Shown here piece after piece: positions 27,453-36,952 of a DNA stretch of 64,000 nucleotides (positions within the stretch are counted from its first letter, which is position 1; each line of letters opens with the position of its first letter). A model generated the notes under the pieces. The model was given only the letters and a program-made list of their open reading frames with translations, did no database searches and was not told the origin of the DNA. The position numbers and the translations under genes are program-made. Origin of the DNA: JACKFB01 sp041389525 (GTDB lineage: Bacteria > Myxococcota_A > UBA9042 > PHBI01 > JACKFB01); the NCBI GenBank assembly GCA_041389525.1, contig JAWKRR010000017.1, positions 50,533 through 114,532 of the forward strand, written 5' to 3'.

Positions 27453-28449
27453 CCGGAGGGGCGGCGCCGGCCACGGTCGGCGCCTCGTCCGCCATGTCGT
27501 CGAGGGTCGCCGGTACGAGGGTGGCGTGGGCTGAGATGCCTTCGACGTAGCGCGCGATGCGATCGTAGAGGCGGTTGACCTCGCGGTCGCCGTGGACGAC
27601 GGGGACGATGCCGGGGCTGAGGCTCTGGCTGTGCAGGGCCAGATTGAGATGGTCCAGCCCGAGATCCAGCATGTTCCGGCTGACCCGGATGAGGTCACGG
27701 GCGCTGTTCTCCTCGGGCGTGAGGGCGACGCGGCGGATGAGGCCGAGCTTCCACGCGATGCCGGCGAGGCGCAGCGAGCGAAGCGGCGAGTCGATGAGCG
27801 TCTGGCGCATCAGGTTGAGCGGCGCGAAGGGGCGGCGCGTGTAGCCGACGGTCACCGGGACCTCGACCAGCTCGCCCGTGGGGTCGGCGGCGAGGACGTC
27901 AGCGCCGGCGCGGATGCGGTAGATGCGGTTGGGCGCGCCGATGAACGACGGGCCATGGAACTCCGCCCAGGAGATCCACGGGGTGACGCTGCTGTCGACG
28001 CGGTAGCCGCAGCGGACCAGCGCGCTGGCGGTGGACGGGCCGAAGCCCCAGCGGCCGGCGCGGAAGCTGACGGGGGCGTCGCCGCGTAGCTCGGCCACGC
28101 GGTCGGTCAGGGTCTGGAGCTTCCGGACCTGGAGATCTTCGGGGAGGTTGGAGCACATGGTGTTGCCGAGGACGAAGGGCTCTTCGTAGGGCGGGCAGCT
28201 CCAGGGGTGCAGGTGCGAGCCGAGGACGGCGCGGCCGGAGCGGCTGAGATCGCTGAGGAAATCGCTGGCCCAGGGGTCGTTCGCGGCGCGCCAGGTCAGC
28301 AGGTAGGTCGCGCGGAGGCCGAGGCCCTGGATGAAGGCGTCGAAGCGGGCGAGCTGGCGCAGGTTGTCGCAGCGGGCGGGCGCGCGCGACGGCGTCCAGG
28401 CGTCGCTCTCGGTGTCCACGGTGATGAGGAGGCGCACCTTCGGCTTCAT
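27442..28449 (-). CDS. Polysaccharide deacetylase-like protein (carbohydrate esterase 4 fold)
   Basis: 335 residues from the ATG at 28449, which overlaps the flippase stop (ATGA). The metal/catalytic motifs are recognisable though atypical: LITVDTESD replaces the usual TFDDG, and GSHLHPW supplies the two histidines. FRAGRWGFG and a late NLALHSQSL complete the NodB-like barrel. No signal peptide is visible, so it may work in the cytoplasm on lipid-linked units, or export is not recognised. It is the last gene of the export operon. Removing acetyl groups from amino sugars of the exopolysaccharide is the likely role. Confidence 0.85.
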   Translation of the reverse strand: MKPKVRLLITVDTESDAWTPSRAPARCDNLRQLARFDAFIQGLGLRATYLLTWRAANDPWASDFLSDLSRSGRAVLGSHLHPWSCPPYEEPFVLGNTMCSNLPEDLQVRKLQTLTDRVAELRGDAPVSFRAGRWGFGPSTASALVRCGYRVDSSVTPWISWAEFHGPSFIGAPNRIYRIRAGADVLAADPTGELVEVPVTVGYTRRPFAPLNLMRQTLIDSPLRSLRLAGIAWKLGLIRRVALTPEENSARDLIRVSRNMLDLGLDHLNLALHSQSLSPGIVPVVHGDREVNRLYDRIARYVEGISAHATLVPATLDDMADEAPTVAGAAPPVID

Positions 28450-29978
28450 GCGGCCTCCCTTCGGCGCAGGCGGCTGCGCACCATGGAGACGAGGCGGGCG
28501 CGGTCGGCGGGTCTGAGCACGCCGCCGGCCCACACCAGGCCGAAGTAGATGAGGGAGAGGCCGGTGGCGAGCAGGACCTGGATGGCGACGTCGTCGGGCG
28601 AGATCAGGTAGTAGGCGGTCACGACCGCGGTCGCGTATACCGCGGCGCGAAAATGGGGTTTCAGATCGTATTCTACGCGCCAGAGTCGCTGGCCGAAGAT
28701 GAAGAATGCTGCGGTGCGCACGGCGAACGCGACGAGGGTGGCGATGGCCGCACCGTAGCCGCCGTAGGGGGGGATGAGCACCGCGTAGAGCACGACGATG
28801 GCGGCGACGCCGATGAACGTGCCGATGGTCGCCCAGTGGGTGCGCTCGGAGACCTGAATCTGGAACTCGAAGACCTGCATCCAGCCTTGGAACGCGTAGG
28901 CGGCGATGAGGATCGGCGCGATGAGGGCGGCCTCGTGGTAGTCGGGCTTGGCGATGATGCTGAGGGTGGGCGTGACGAAGAGCGCGACGCCGACGCAGGT
29001 GGTCAGCATCAGCAGCGTGAACATGAGGAAACCGTCGTTGTAGGCGGCGTCGCGCACCTCGGCCGACTCGCGGGCGAGGCGAAAGCGCTGGGGATTCCAG
29101 GCGAGCATGAAGGGCGCGGCGCTGAGGTAGGACACGACGAATCCAAACTGGTAGGCGAGGCTGTAAACGCCAGTGACGAAAAGCGTATGCGATGCCAGTA
29201 GGAAGTATCGGTCGACATAGGTCAGGACGAAAGCTCCGGCGTTGGTGAGCTTGTACGGCCAGCCGAATCGCATCAGGTCGATAAAGGCGCGGCGGACGAT
29301 CGGGATGCCGGTCTTGGCGAACATCCAGATGGCCAGCGGGACGGCCAGGGCGACGTATGTGATCAGCGTGGACCACAGGATGCCCTCGACGCCTTGCTCG
29401 AGGCCGACGACGAAGAGGACGTTGAGGCCGACCTGCAGGACGAGGCGGACGACGCTGGCGATGGTGTAGAGGCCGGAGTGTTGGCGGATCTGCATCAACA
29501 GCATCGGGATGGTGATGCAGGGATCGAGGGCGTAGGAGCAGGCGATGAGCACGACGAGGAAGCCGGCGGTGGGGTCGGCGAGGACGTGTTCGGCGATGAG
29601 GGGCGAGCCGATGACGAGCGCGGCGGTGCCGAGCAGGTTGAAGACCGTCATCAGCAGCCAGGCGGCGACGACGACGGAGCGGGCGTCACGGTCGGTGTCG
29701 CGCTTGAAGTAGAAGCGGCTGACGCCCGCGGTGACGCCGCCGGCGAGGATGATGGTGGCGACGTCGAGGCTCATCATGAGCAGCTGGAGCGTCGCGTAGT
29801 TCTCGGGCGTCAGGTAGCGCGTGTAGATCGGCAGCATGAGGAAGCCGGCCATGCGCGCGACGACGAAGCCAATGCCGTAGACGAGGGTGTCGCGGCTGAG
29901 GCGCGAGGTGGAGACGGCCTGGCTTGGATCGCCGGGCAGGTCCTCGGTCGGCGGGGCGGGTGATTGCAGGTCAGGCAA
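28446..29978 (-). CDS. Wzx-like polysaccharide flippase (MOP superfamily)
   Basis: 510 residues with about 14 hydrophobic helices. The first helix begins LVYGIGFVVARMAGFLMLPIYTRYLTPENYA, the usual opening of polysaccharide-exporting MOP proteins. The start is a TTG at 29978, since the next in-frame ATG would cut into helix 1. It lies 33 bases after the polymerase gene and overlaps the deacetylase gene. Its job is to flip undecaprenyl-linked repeat units across the inner membrane. Confidence 0.92.
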   Translation of the reverse strand: MPDLQSPAPPTEDLPGDPSQAVSTSRLSRDTLVYGIGFVVARMAGFLMLPIYTRYLTPENYATLQLLMMSLDVATIILAGGVTAGVSRFYFKRDTDRDARSVVVAAWLLMTVFNLLGTAALVIGSPLIAEHVLADPTAGFLVVLIACSYALDPCITIPMLLMQIRQHSGLYTIASVVRLVLQVGLNVLFVVGLEQGVEGILWSTLITYVALAVPLAIWMFAKTGIPIVRRAFIDLMRFGWPYKLTNAGAFVLTYVDRYFLLASHTLFVTGVYSLAYQFGFVVSYLSAAPFMLAWNPQRFRLARESAEVRDAAYNDGFLMFTLLMLTTCVGVALFVTPTLSIIAKPDYHEAALIAPILIAAYAFQGWMQVFEFQIQVSERTHWATIGTFIGVAAIVVLYAVLIPPYGGYGAAIATLVAFAVRTAAFFIFGQRLWRVEYDLKPHFRAAVYATAVVTAYYLISPDDVAIQVLLATGLSLIYFGLVWAGGVLRPADRARLVSMVRSRLRRREAA

Positions 29979-30011
29979 GCGTGGGGTCTCGGTGGGCCGC
30001 AGGAGGGGCGG

Positions 30012-31394
30012 TCAGGTGGCGGGTGGCGGCGCCTGTGGCGTGCTGGCGGCGGCGGCGGCGGCGGATTCGATGCGGCCGACGCGGGCTGTGGCGGCGGTGA
30101 GAGCTATCACAATGTAGAGGAACCAGTTCCAGGTTTGGGAGAGGAAGAAGGCCGCGACCAGGATGGCGCAGAGGCGGGCGAGCTGGGACTGGCGTAGGGC
30201 GCGGGCGAGGCCGGCGGGGCCGGGCTGGTGCTCGAGGGTGAGGGCGTCGCGGGCGGTGACGGCGATGAGCATCATGAACGGGATGAAGCCGGCGAAACCT
30301 GTCTCGGCGATGGCGAGGACGAAGGTGTTGTGGGCGGTGCGGGCGGTCCACTCGACCGGGTTTTGGACGTAGGTGAAGTAGTTGGCGACGAACTGATCGA
30401 AGCCGACGCCGAGGAGGGGGTGGGCGAGGACCATGCGGGCGCCGGCTTTCCAGGCGTCGAGGCGGCCGGTGGCGGAGGCGTCGCCGCCGCTGGGGTCGTA
30501 GGATTCGCGGGAGCCGAGGCCGGAGGCGACGGCGAGGCCGACGAGGGCGACGACCATGAGGGCGACGAGGACGATGCGGCTTTTGACGCGGTGGCGAAAG
30601 AGAAAATAGAGGGCGGCGCCGAGGGCGAGGATGCCGCCGCGGGACTGGGTGACGGCGACGCCGGCGAGGAGAGTGCCGAGGATGGCGAGGTGGACGAGGC
30701 GCGAGAGGCGGTGGGACTCGCGGACGGCGAGGATGGCGAAGGGGACGGCCATCATCAGGGTGAAGGCGAGGTCGTTGGGGTCGCCGAGGAGGCCGACGGC
30801 GGCGGCGCGGGAGCCCTCGATGAGGTCGCTGGAGGTGAAGCGCTGGTAGATGGCGTAGACGGAGAGGAAGACGGCGCCGGCGAGCAGGGCGTACTCGACG
30901 ACGAGGGCGCGGGACCAGGTGTCGACGAGGTTCACGATGAGGAAATAGAGGATGAGGATCTTGGCGAAGACGTCGAGGTAGACGATGCGGCTGGACGTGG
31001 GGTCGGAGCCGAGGAGGCCGGAGAGGAAGGCGGCGACGGCGAAGAAGATGAGGGCGCGGTTCTGGGGGACGCGGGCCCAGGTGATGCGGCCGTCGAGGAG
31101 GCGGGTGGCGAGGAAGATGCTGAGGGCGCCGAACGCGGCGACCTTGGCGGGGGAGAAGACGGCGAGCGCGGGGACGAAGTCGGCGGGGCGCGTGAGCAGG
31201 ATGAGGATGAAGACGACGAGGGAGACGAAGGGGCTACGCAGGGCGAGGGCGGCGACGACGATGAGGACGATCGCCGGGATGACGAGGGCTGGCTCGACCG
31301 CGCTGATGAAGGCGATCGCGACGCAGGCGCCGAGGATCAGGATGAGCTCGAAGGCGCGTACCGACGGCGGGTGGGCGCTCTCGCCGGCGCTCAT
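30012..31394 (-). CDS. O-antigen ligase/polymerase family membrane protein (Wzy-like)
   Basis: 460 residues and about 10-12 membrane helices. The diagnostic stretch GRLDAWKAGARMVLAHPLLG-VGFDQF, followed by TAHNTFVLAIAETGFAG, is the large periplasmic loop of the Wzy_C/O-antigen ligase family. Together with a Wzx, a Wzz-like and a Wza-like protein in the same operon it is best read as the polymerase joining repeat units in the periplasm. Ligase activity cannot be excluded. It overlaps the Wzz-like gene by four bases. The tail after the last helix is Ala/Pro-rich. Confidence 0.88.
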   Translation of the reverse strand: MSAGESAHPPSVRAFELILILGACVAIAFISAVEPALVIPAIVLIVVAALALRSPFVSLVVFILILLTRPADFVPALAVFSPAKVAAFGALSIFLATRLLDGRITWARVPQNRALIFFAVAAFLSGLLGSDPTSSRIVYLDVFAKILILYFLIVNLVDTWSRALVVEYALLAGAVFLSVYAIYQRFTSSDLIEGSRAAAVGLLGDPNDLAFTLMMAVPFAILAVRESHRLSRLVHLAILGTLLAGVAVTQSRGGILALGAALYFLFRHRVKSRIVLVALMVVALVGLAVASGLGSRESYDPSGGDASATGRLDAWKAGARMVLAHPLLGVGFDQFVANYFTYVQNPVEWTARTAHNTFVLAIAETGFAGFIPFMMLIAVTARDALTLEHQPGPAGLARALRQSQLARLCAILVAAFFLSQTWNWFLYIVIALTAATARVGRIESAAAAAASTPQAPPPAT

Positions 31395-33442
31395 CGACGT
31401 GTGCGAGTGGGGCGGCTGTCCGCTTTGACGTGAGCCGACTTGCGGGGGCGCTTGCCGGCCGAGGAGTCGTCGTCGTGGGGCGCGTCGCCGGGGAGGACCG
31501 GGGCGGTGTACTGCGCGGTGATGTCGGGGCCGCGGGCGGGGCGCGGTGCGTCGGCGGCGGCGGGGGCGGCGTCTGGCGCTGGGGCGGTGGCGCCGTCGGG
31601 GCGGGTCTCGGCTGCGGCCTTGTGGGCCGGGACGCGATCGCGCAGGGCGGCGGCCAGCACCTCGTCGGGCGCCGGGGTGAATCGGCGGGGGGCGACCACG
31701 CTGGCGGCGTCGGTGGCGGCGGTCGGCGATGGAGCGCTCGCGGGGCCGGCCGGGGCGGGGGAGAGGACGGCCTCATCGGCGTCGGAGGGAGTGGTCACGA
31801 CGGGCGCGACGGTGGGCTGCACGAAGACGGGCCAGGACACGCCGGACGCGTGGCGGCGGAGGCCGGGCGAGGGGTTGGCGGCGGGGTCGAGCGACCACGG
31901 TCCGGACGCGGCGTGGCGGGCGGCGGGCTCGGCGGGGTGCGGCGTGTAGGCCTCCCAGAGACCTGTGGCGCGTCTGAGGGGCCCCGGTGGCGGAGTCGCG
32001 GGCGCGGCGACCGAGGACGGGGGCAGGGACTCGGTGATGCCGCGGCCGCCGACGCTCCCGAGCACCGGGGCGCCGACGATGCGGATGGCTTCCTGGGCGC
32101 TGCGCACGGTGGGGTCGAGCAGCTCGAGGAGCAGGACGAGCAGCAGGCCCAGCGCGATGCCGCCGATGAGCCCGGCGGCGACGACCAGGACCACCGGCTG
32201 CTTGGGCGCGGTGGCCGGCTCGCGGGCGGCGTCGATGACGCGGATGCGCGAGGAGGACTCGTAGCCTGCCAAGGAACGACTCACCACGGAGTCCTCGTAG
32301 CGCGCCAGCAGGTCCTGGTAGACGCGCGACTTCGCCGACTGCGCCAGCGTCAGCGTTTGGTACGCTTGGTCGTGGTCCGCCGCGTCCTTGACTCGCTCCC
32401 GCGCGCGGTCCTCTTCGGTCGCGAGGTAGGTGATCTTCTCGCGCAGGGCCTCCGTGTCCGAGACCAGCTGCTGGTAGCTGCGCCCGACGGCCGGATCTTT
32501 CGACGACGAGGCCAGCTTGACGAAGCGCTCCAGCGGGTCGCGGTCGTCGCCGGCGGATTCGGCCTGCGCCCGCGCCAGCGCGCTCTGACGGTCGGCCACG
32601 ACCGCCACGGCCGACTTCACCTCGGGGTGGGCCGCCGTGTACTTGCTCTCCAGCGAGCGCAGCTTGGCGCGCGCGCTCGCCAGTCGCGCCGCCGCGGCCT
32701 CAGTGGCCGGGTCGAAGCGCGCGAGGCTCTCCTCGAAGAGGCGCTGCCGCTCCTGATTGGCCGCCAGCTCAGCCTTCGCCTCGATCAGCGCGCGAGACAG
32801 GCGCTCGACCTCGCCCATGTTGATCTTCTGCATCTCGGGCAGCGCGTCGCCGTGGTCCTGCTTGAACTTTCGCAGGTCCTCCTCGACCTGCGTCAGCTCG
32901 CCCTGGACGCGGTCCACCTGGCTGCGGAGGAACTTCACGCTCTCGTCGAGCGCCTGCGAATGCGGCCGCACCAGCTCGGCGATGAGGGCGTCGGTGAGCA
33001 AGGCCAGCCCGCGATACACGCGCGCCGGTTTGCGACCGATGACCTTCAGGTGGACGATGCCGCCGCCTTCCGACCACACGTCGATCTGCCCTCGGAAGCT
33101 CTCGACCAGCCCCTCGATCTCGGCGGGGGTCGAGCGCGCGTCCACCTCGCCAAGCTCGCGCAGCACGTGCTCGATGGTCGCGCTCGAGCGCACGATGGTG
33201 TGGATGGCGGGCAGGCGCTGATTGACCGCCATGCTGACCTGCAGGTCGCGCAGACCGGGCTGGTCGGCGCTGGCGTCCTCGACCAGCAGGCGGGCCGACG
33301 CGCCGAGCTTCGGCGGGACGACGTTCGCCCAGACGAAGGCCAGCAGCGGCACGAGCAGGATCGGGAGGAGCATGACGCGCCAATGCGCTCGCAGCGCGTC
33401 GATGAGCTGGGCGACGTCGATGTTGCGGCTGCTCTCGCTCAT
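31391..33442 (-). CDS. Wzz/GumC-like chain-length determinant with long disordered C-terminal tail
   Basis: 683 residues. An N-terminal helix (about 22-40) and a second one near 418-442 (VVLVVAAGLIGGIALGLLL) enclose a periplasmic coiled-coil domain of about 370 residues (FLRSQVDRVQGELTQVEEDLRKF and later SLESKYTAAHPEVK). This is the polysaccharide co-polymerase layout. After helix 2 there are about 230 residues rich in Pro, Ala and Thr instead of a tyrosine kinase domain. The kinase-like partner is the separate gene directly upstream (33439-34005). It sets chain length and links the polymerase to the outer-membrane exporter. Confidence 0.9.
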   Translation of the reverse strand: MSESSRNIDVAQLIDALRAHWRVMLLPILLVPLLAFVWANVVPPKLGASARLLVEDASADQPGLRDLQVSMAVNQRLPAIHTIVRSSATIEHVLRELGEVDARSTPAEIEGLVESFRGQIDVWSEGGGIVHLKVIGRKPARVYRGLALLTDALIAELVRPHSQALDESVKFLRSQVDRVQGELTQVEEDLRKFKQDHGDALPEMQKINMGEVERLSRALIEAKAELAANQERQRLFEESLARFDPATEAAAARLASARAKLRSLESKYTAAHPEVKSAVAVVADRQSALARAQAESAGDDRDPLERFVKLASSSKDPAVGRSYQQLVSDTEALREKITYLATEEDRARERVKDAADHDQAYQTLTLAQSAKSRVYQDLLARYEDSVVSRSLAGYESSSRIRVIDAAREPATAPKQPVVLVVAAGLIGGIALGLLLVLLLELLDPTVRSAQEAIRIVGAPVLGSVGGRGITESLPPSSVAAPATPPPGPLRRATGLWEAYTPHPAEPAARHAASGPWSLDPAANPSPGLRRHASGVSWPVFVQPTVAPVVTTPSDADEAVLSPAPAGPASAPSPTAATDAASVVAPRRFTPAPDEVLAAALRDRVPAHKAAAETRPDGATAPAPDAAPAAADAPRPARGPDITAQYTAPVLPGDAPHDDDSSAGKRPRKSAHVKADSRPTRTRR

Positions 33443-34005
33443 TGCGACGCCCCCGCGGACGGGCCAGGGCCGCCCGGCGGACCCTCGGTCGCCGCGCGCG
33501 TCCAGCGCTCACGGGTGTGCTTCCAGCTTGTGCGGAGCGACTCGAGAAAGCGCACCGGCGCGATGGGTGCGGCGTTCACGACGACGCCGATGGGCGGCAG
33601 GCCCGCGTCGCGCAGCCAGCGCGTGACCACGGCGAGATCGTCGCGGCGCGTGCCGCGGCGGCTGACGACCAGCACGGAGGCGTCGAACTGCTCCATCCAC
33701 GCCTGCGGGAGCTCGAGGAAATCGTCGCCTTCGAGCATCGGCGGGCCCAAGACGATGACCATCTCCGAGGGCGCCAGGGTGAAGGGCTCGACCTTCTGCA
33801 GCCAGCCCCAGCGCATGAATCGAATCGGACGCACCGAGTGCTCCGACAACGCGTCGACGAGGCCCGGGACCACCGTGCCGACGCCGTCACGACCCGAGAC
33901 GGCCGTGACCAGGACGCAGCGGGCGCCGGCGGCCTCCGTGGCGGCTACGAAGCCCGCCGCCAGCCGCGACATCTCGCGCCGACTATGGATATCCCGGACA
34001 GTCAT
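33439..34005 (-). CDS. BY-kinase/CpsD-like P-loop protein with eroded Walker A motif
   Basis: 188 residues, about the size of a small BY-kinase domain. Strand order and spacing fit CpsD/Wzc kinases: CVLVTAVSGRDGVGTVV at the P-loop position, MVIVLGPPMLEGDDF at the second acidic motif, SVLVVSRRGTRRDD and IGVVVN. The P-loop lacks the GK[ST] that binds ATP phosphate, and no Tyr cluster ends the protein. It may keep only a scaffolding role toward the Wzz-like protein, whose gene it overlaps by four bases. The start is the ATG at 34005. Confidence 0.72.
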   Translation of the reverse strand: MTVRDIHSRREMSRLAAGFVAATEAAGARCVLVTAVSGRDGVGTVVPGLVDALSEHSVRPIRFMRWGWLQKVEPFTLAPSEMVIVLGPPMLEGDDFLELPQAWMEQFDASVLVVSRRGTRRDDLAVVTRWLRDAGLPPIGVVVNAAPIAPVRFLESLRTSWKHTRERWTRAATEGPPGGPGPSAGASQ

Positions 34006-34029
34006 CTACGCCTCTTGAGCCGCCTGCAA

Positions 34030-34473
34030 CTACGGGCGCTCGGACGCCTCACTGAAGTCGTCCGGGTCCGCAGCGCCCTCGTCCGATACGGGTGTTTGTG
34101 AGATTTCCCGTAGCGGCGCGGCGCTATCTTTGCTGATGGCGGGGCGCGGCGCCACGTTGGGGGGCATGAGCGTGAAGGTCGCCGATCGCTCGATGACCAG
34201 AATCACGCCCTCCGGGGACGAATCCCAGTCTACGGTGGAGCCGCTGCGGTCGTGGATGCGCAGCCGGTGGGCGCCGCGCTTCACGCGCCACGAGGTAGAG
34301 TCACCGAACTCGAGGGAGCGCGGGTCCTCGCGGTCGAGCACGATCTCGAGCTGGCCGCTGGCCGGATCTTCGTGTCGGACCACCAGCTTGGGCGAGCAGG
34401 CGGCCGCGAGACCCAGGAGGATCGCGGTCGCGAGGAGCGCGGTGCGCGCGAGGGCCGTCGACCGGTGCGTCAC
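34030..34473 (-). CDS. Small lipoprotein of the export operon
   Basis: 147 residues from a GTG at 34473 that overlaps the Wza-like stop (GTGA). The signal ends LGLAAAC with the lipid Cys at 26. The mature part is a short beta-rich domain (LEIVLDREDPRSLEFGDS, HRLRIHDRSGSTVDW) followed by an acidic tail. I recognise no family. Position between the exporter and the kinase-like gene suggests an accessory envelope factor for polysaccharide export. Confidence 0.75.
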   Translation of the reverse strand: MTHRSTALARTALLATAILLGLAAACSPKLVVRHEDPASGQLEIVLDREDPRSLEFGDSTSWRVKRGAHRLRIHDRSGSTVDWDSSPEGVILVIERSATFTLMPPNVAPRPAISKDSAAPLREISQTPVSDEGAADPDDFSEASERP

Positions 34474-35690
34474 TTCGTGGCCCCGTAGATCAAGACCGCG
34501 GTGGTGCTGATGATGGCGAGATCGCTGAGCACCTGGACGAAGGTGCGCCAGCCCTTGCCGCGCACGTCGACGCCGATGGTGTCGCCAGGGTGGACCTGCA
34601 CGATGGCGGCGAGCCCGCCCTCGCGCAGCGCCTTCTTCGCGTTGTAGGTGGTGGCGAAGGTCCAGCGCGGGGCCGTGCGGACCACGTGGACGCGCTGCAT
34701 CGCGCCCTCTTCGGTGGGGCCGCCGGCGAGCGAGAGGGCGTCGAGCAGGGACAGCGAGCCGCCGACGGGGTGGCGTCCGGGGCTGCGCACGCTCCCGATG
34801 ACGTTGACGTGCTGCGCGAGTGGGTCGTGGCGGCCGACGACGCCCGCCGGCACGTAGACGATGGCGCCGACGCCCGGGGGGAGCGGCTCGAGCGAGGTCT
34901 TGTCGCCCATCTCGGCGTACACATCGACCGAGCGGCTGCCGTGCACCGTGATGACGCGCACCGCCGAGAGGTTGGCCTCGGCGAGGGGCCCGCCGGCGAG
35001 GGCGAGGGCGGTCAGCGCGGTCACGCCAGGGCCGCGCTCGTAGATGCCGGGCGACCGAACGGCGCCCATGATGACGACCTTCTCCACCAGCGCTTGATGC
35101 CCAAGGTAGACGGCCCACGGGTTGGTCTGGCCTTCGCCGTAGGCGGCGTCGCCGGGCACCAGCACCACATCGCCGGCCTCGACCGTCGGCAGCGCGGCCG
35201 CGGTGTTTCCGGCTAAGAACGACCGGACGTTGACGCGCTGCTCTTTGCCCGCGCGGCCGATCTGGACGCGGTGAAGCGCGGCGCCGCTGGTCGCCCCGCC
35301 TGCCAGCTGTATCGCCTCCCAGAGGCCGTCGTTCTGCGCGAGCCGGACCACGCCGGCCTTCGCGACCGCGCCGGTCACCAGGACCAGGCGCCCCTCGCTC
35401 ACCAGCACCAGCGAGACACCCGCGGTGCTGTTGAGGTAGCGCGCCAGCGCGGTGCGCACCTCGTCGCGCGCGGCGTCCAGCTCGAGGCCGACGACCTTCA
35501 CGTTGCCGAAGAGCTCCAGCCCGATCTCGCCGCGGATGTCGACCTCGACCTTGCGGCGCGACGGGTTGACCTGGGGGATGACGACCATCAGCTCGTCGCC
35601 GGGCTGCAGCGGGCGCGCCGAAGCAGGCGCCGCGCAGGCGAGGACGAGTATGGTCAGCACGCAGGCGCGGGCGAATGTCGGCAGGCTCAT
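34470..35690 (-). CDS. Wza-like polysaccharide export protein (Poly_export and SLBB domains)
   Basis: I use the ATG at 35690 because a signal peptide of about 25 residues starts there (ends APASA). A GTG at 35747 would add 19 residues in front of it. The mature protein opens with LQPGDELMVVIP, the polysaccharide export motif. Three SLBB-type units follow (VTGAVAKAGVVRLAQN, IMGAVRSPGIYERGPG, VIGSVRSPGRHPVGG). The C-terminus has a hydrophobic segment (LAIISTTAVLIYGATK) where Wza relatives place the outer-membrane helix or a membrane anchor. No lipobox Cys is seen in the mature start. It forms the outer-membrane export channel and is the first gene of the minus-strand operon. Confidence 0.9.
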   Translation of the reverse strand: MSLPTFARACVLTILVLACAAPASARPLQPGDELMVVIPQVNPSRRKVEVDIRGEIGLELFGNVKVVGLELDAARDEVRTALARYLNSTAGVSLVLVSEGRLVLVTGAVAKAGVVRLAQNDGLWEAIQLAGGATSGAALHRVQIGRAGKEQRVNVRSFLAGNTAAALPTVEAGDVVLVPGDAAYGEGQTNPWAVYLGHQALVEKVVIMGAVRSPGIYERGPGVTALTALALAGGPLAEANLSAVRVITVHGSRSVDVYAEMGDKTSLEPLPPGVGAIVYVPAGVVGRHDPLAQHVNVIGSVRSPGRHPVGGSLSLLDALSLAGGPTEEGAMQRVHVVRTAPRWTFATTYNAKKALREGGLAAIVQVHPGDTIGVDVRGKGWRTFVQVLSDLAIISTTAVLIYGATK

Positions 35691-35700
35691 CACGAGCACA

Positions 35701-35729
35701 GATTTATCAACGCCGACCCGCTCTGGCAA
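35701..35729 (-). promoter_or_regulatory. Candidate sigma-70-type promoter of the export operon
   Basis: On the minus strand TTGCCA (35729-35724) is separated by 17 bases from TAAATC (35706-35701). Initiation would fall near 35694, almost on the ATG at 35690, giving a very short or leaderless message. The match of the -10 element is weak. It agrees with the choice of 35690 as start. Confidence 0.3.
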
Positions 35730-35818
35730 AGAAATTGCTGGCGTCACGGCGCGACGCGGGCTTACGGATGGGCTCTTCCATCAGCACCTGCTTGGCCTGT
35801 AGGTAGACAGAGGACGCG

Positions 35819-36952
35819 GTGAGGAACCCGAGCCAGAGCGATGTGGCCGGCGAACGCCCTGTGCGCATCGCCCATCTGATGCAGTACCTGTCGGTCGGCG
35901 GGATCGAGCGGATGGTCGAGCGGATGGCCATCGCGGGGCCTGCGCATGGGCTCGAGGTGGAGGTCATCGCCTATCTTGAGGATGGGCCGCTGCGGCCGCT
36001 GCTGACGGGGCGTGGGATCTCGGTGCACCTGCTGCCGACGCGGCCCGGCCTGGCGCCGATGCTGCCGCTTCGGCTCGCGCGGCACCTGCGACGGCGGGGG
36101 GTGGACGTGGTCCACTCGCACCACGTGGGCCCTTTTCTGTACGGCGGCGCGGCGGCGCGGCTGGCGGGCGCGGCGCACGTGCACACCGAGCACTCCGTCG
36201 AGTTCTACGACGCGGCGCGGAGGCGGGCGATCGGGCGCGCGATGCCGCACTTCGCTCAGGTCGTGTGCGTCGCACAAGAGATCGCCGACTGGCGGCAGGA
36301 GCATCTGGGAACCGATGACGTGGTCGTGGAGAACGGCGTCGCAATACCGGCCTTGGCGCCCGAAGCGCGAGCCGAGGCGCGGGCGGCGCTCGGCCTGGAC
36401 CCGGACGCGTTCGTGGTGGGCTGCCTCGCCCGGCTGAGCCCCGAGAAGGACCACGCGACCTTGGTCAGCGCCTTCGCCCTCGTCGCGGCGGAGCGGCCCG
36501 GCGCCCACCTTGTGCTGGTGGGTGACGGCACCGCCCGCGCCGACCTCGAACGGCAGATCGCCGACACGTCCTTGAGCGACCGCGTCTCGGTCCTGGGCCG
36601 CCGCCTCGACACCGACGCGATCCTCCCGGCCTTCGACGTCGGCGCCCTCGCCAGCGTTCGCGAGGGCCTCCCCCTGGCGCTGCTCGAGATCATGGCGACC
36701 GCCACGCCCGTCGTGGCCACGGCGGTCGGCGGCATCCCGGCCTTGCTCGCCCAGGGAGGCGGCGCCGTCGTGCCCGCCAGCGACCCCGCCGCCCTCGCCG
36801 CCGCGCTGCTGGCCTACGCCGCCGCCCCGGACCGCATCGCCGCCGACGGCCGGGCCGCGCGCGCGCTGGTCGAGTCACGCTACTCCGACACCGAGATGAA
36901 CCGGCGATACGCCGAGCTCTACCGCCGCGCCGTGGCCGGCCGGCGCCGATGA
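35819..36952 (+). CDS. GT4-family glycosyltransferase
   Basis: 377 residues in the GT-B fold. The N-terminal half has HLMQYLSVGGIERMVERMA and HSHHVGPFLYGG. The C-terminal half has GCLARLSPEKDHATLV, VLVGDGTARADLE and the EX7E-type donor site in SVREGLPLALLEIMA. The start is a GTG at 35819 with AGAGGA just upstream. It transfers a nucleotide-activated sugar to the growing lipid-linked unit on the cytoplasmic side; the sugar is unknown. It opens the plus-strand half of the locus and overlaps the next gene (ATGA). Confidence 0.9.
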   Translation: MRNPSQSDVAGERPVRIAHLMQYLSVGGIERMVERMAIAGPAHGLEVEVIAYLEDGPLRPLLTGRGISVHLLPTRPGLAPMLPLRLARHLRRRGVDVVHSHHVGPFLYGGAAARLAGAAHVHTEHSVEFYDAARRRAIGRAMPHFAQVVCVAQEIADWRQEHLGTDDVVVENGVAIPALAPEARAEARAALGLDPDAFVVGCLARLSPEKDHATLVSAFALVAAERPGAHLVLVGDGTARADLERQIADTSLSDRVSVLGRRLDTDAILPAFDVGALASVREGLPLALLEIMATATPVVATAVGGIPALLAQGGGAVVPASDPAALAAALLAYAAAPDRIAADGRAARALVESRYSDTEMNRRYAELYRRAVAGRRR

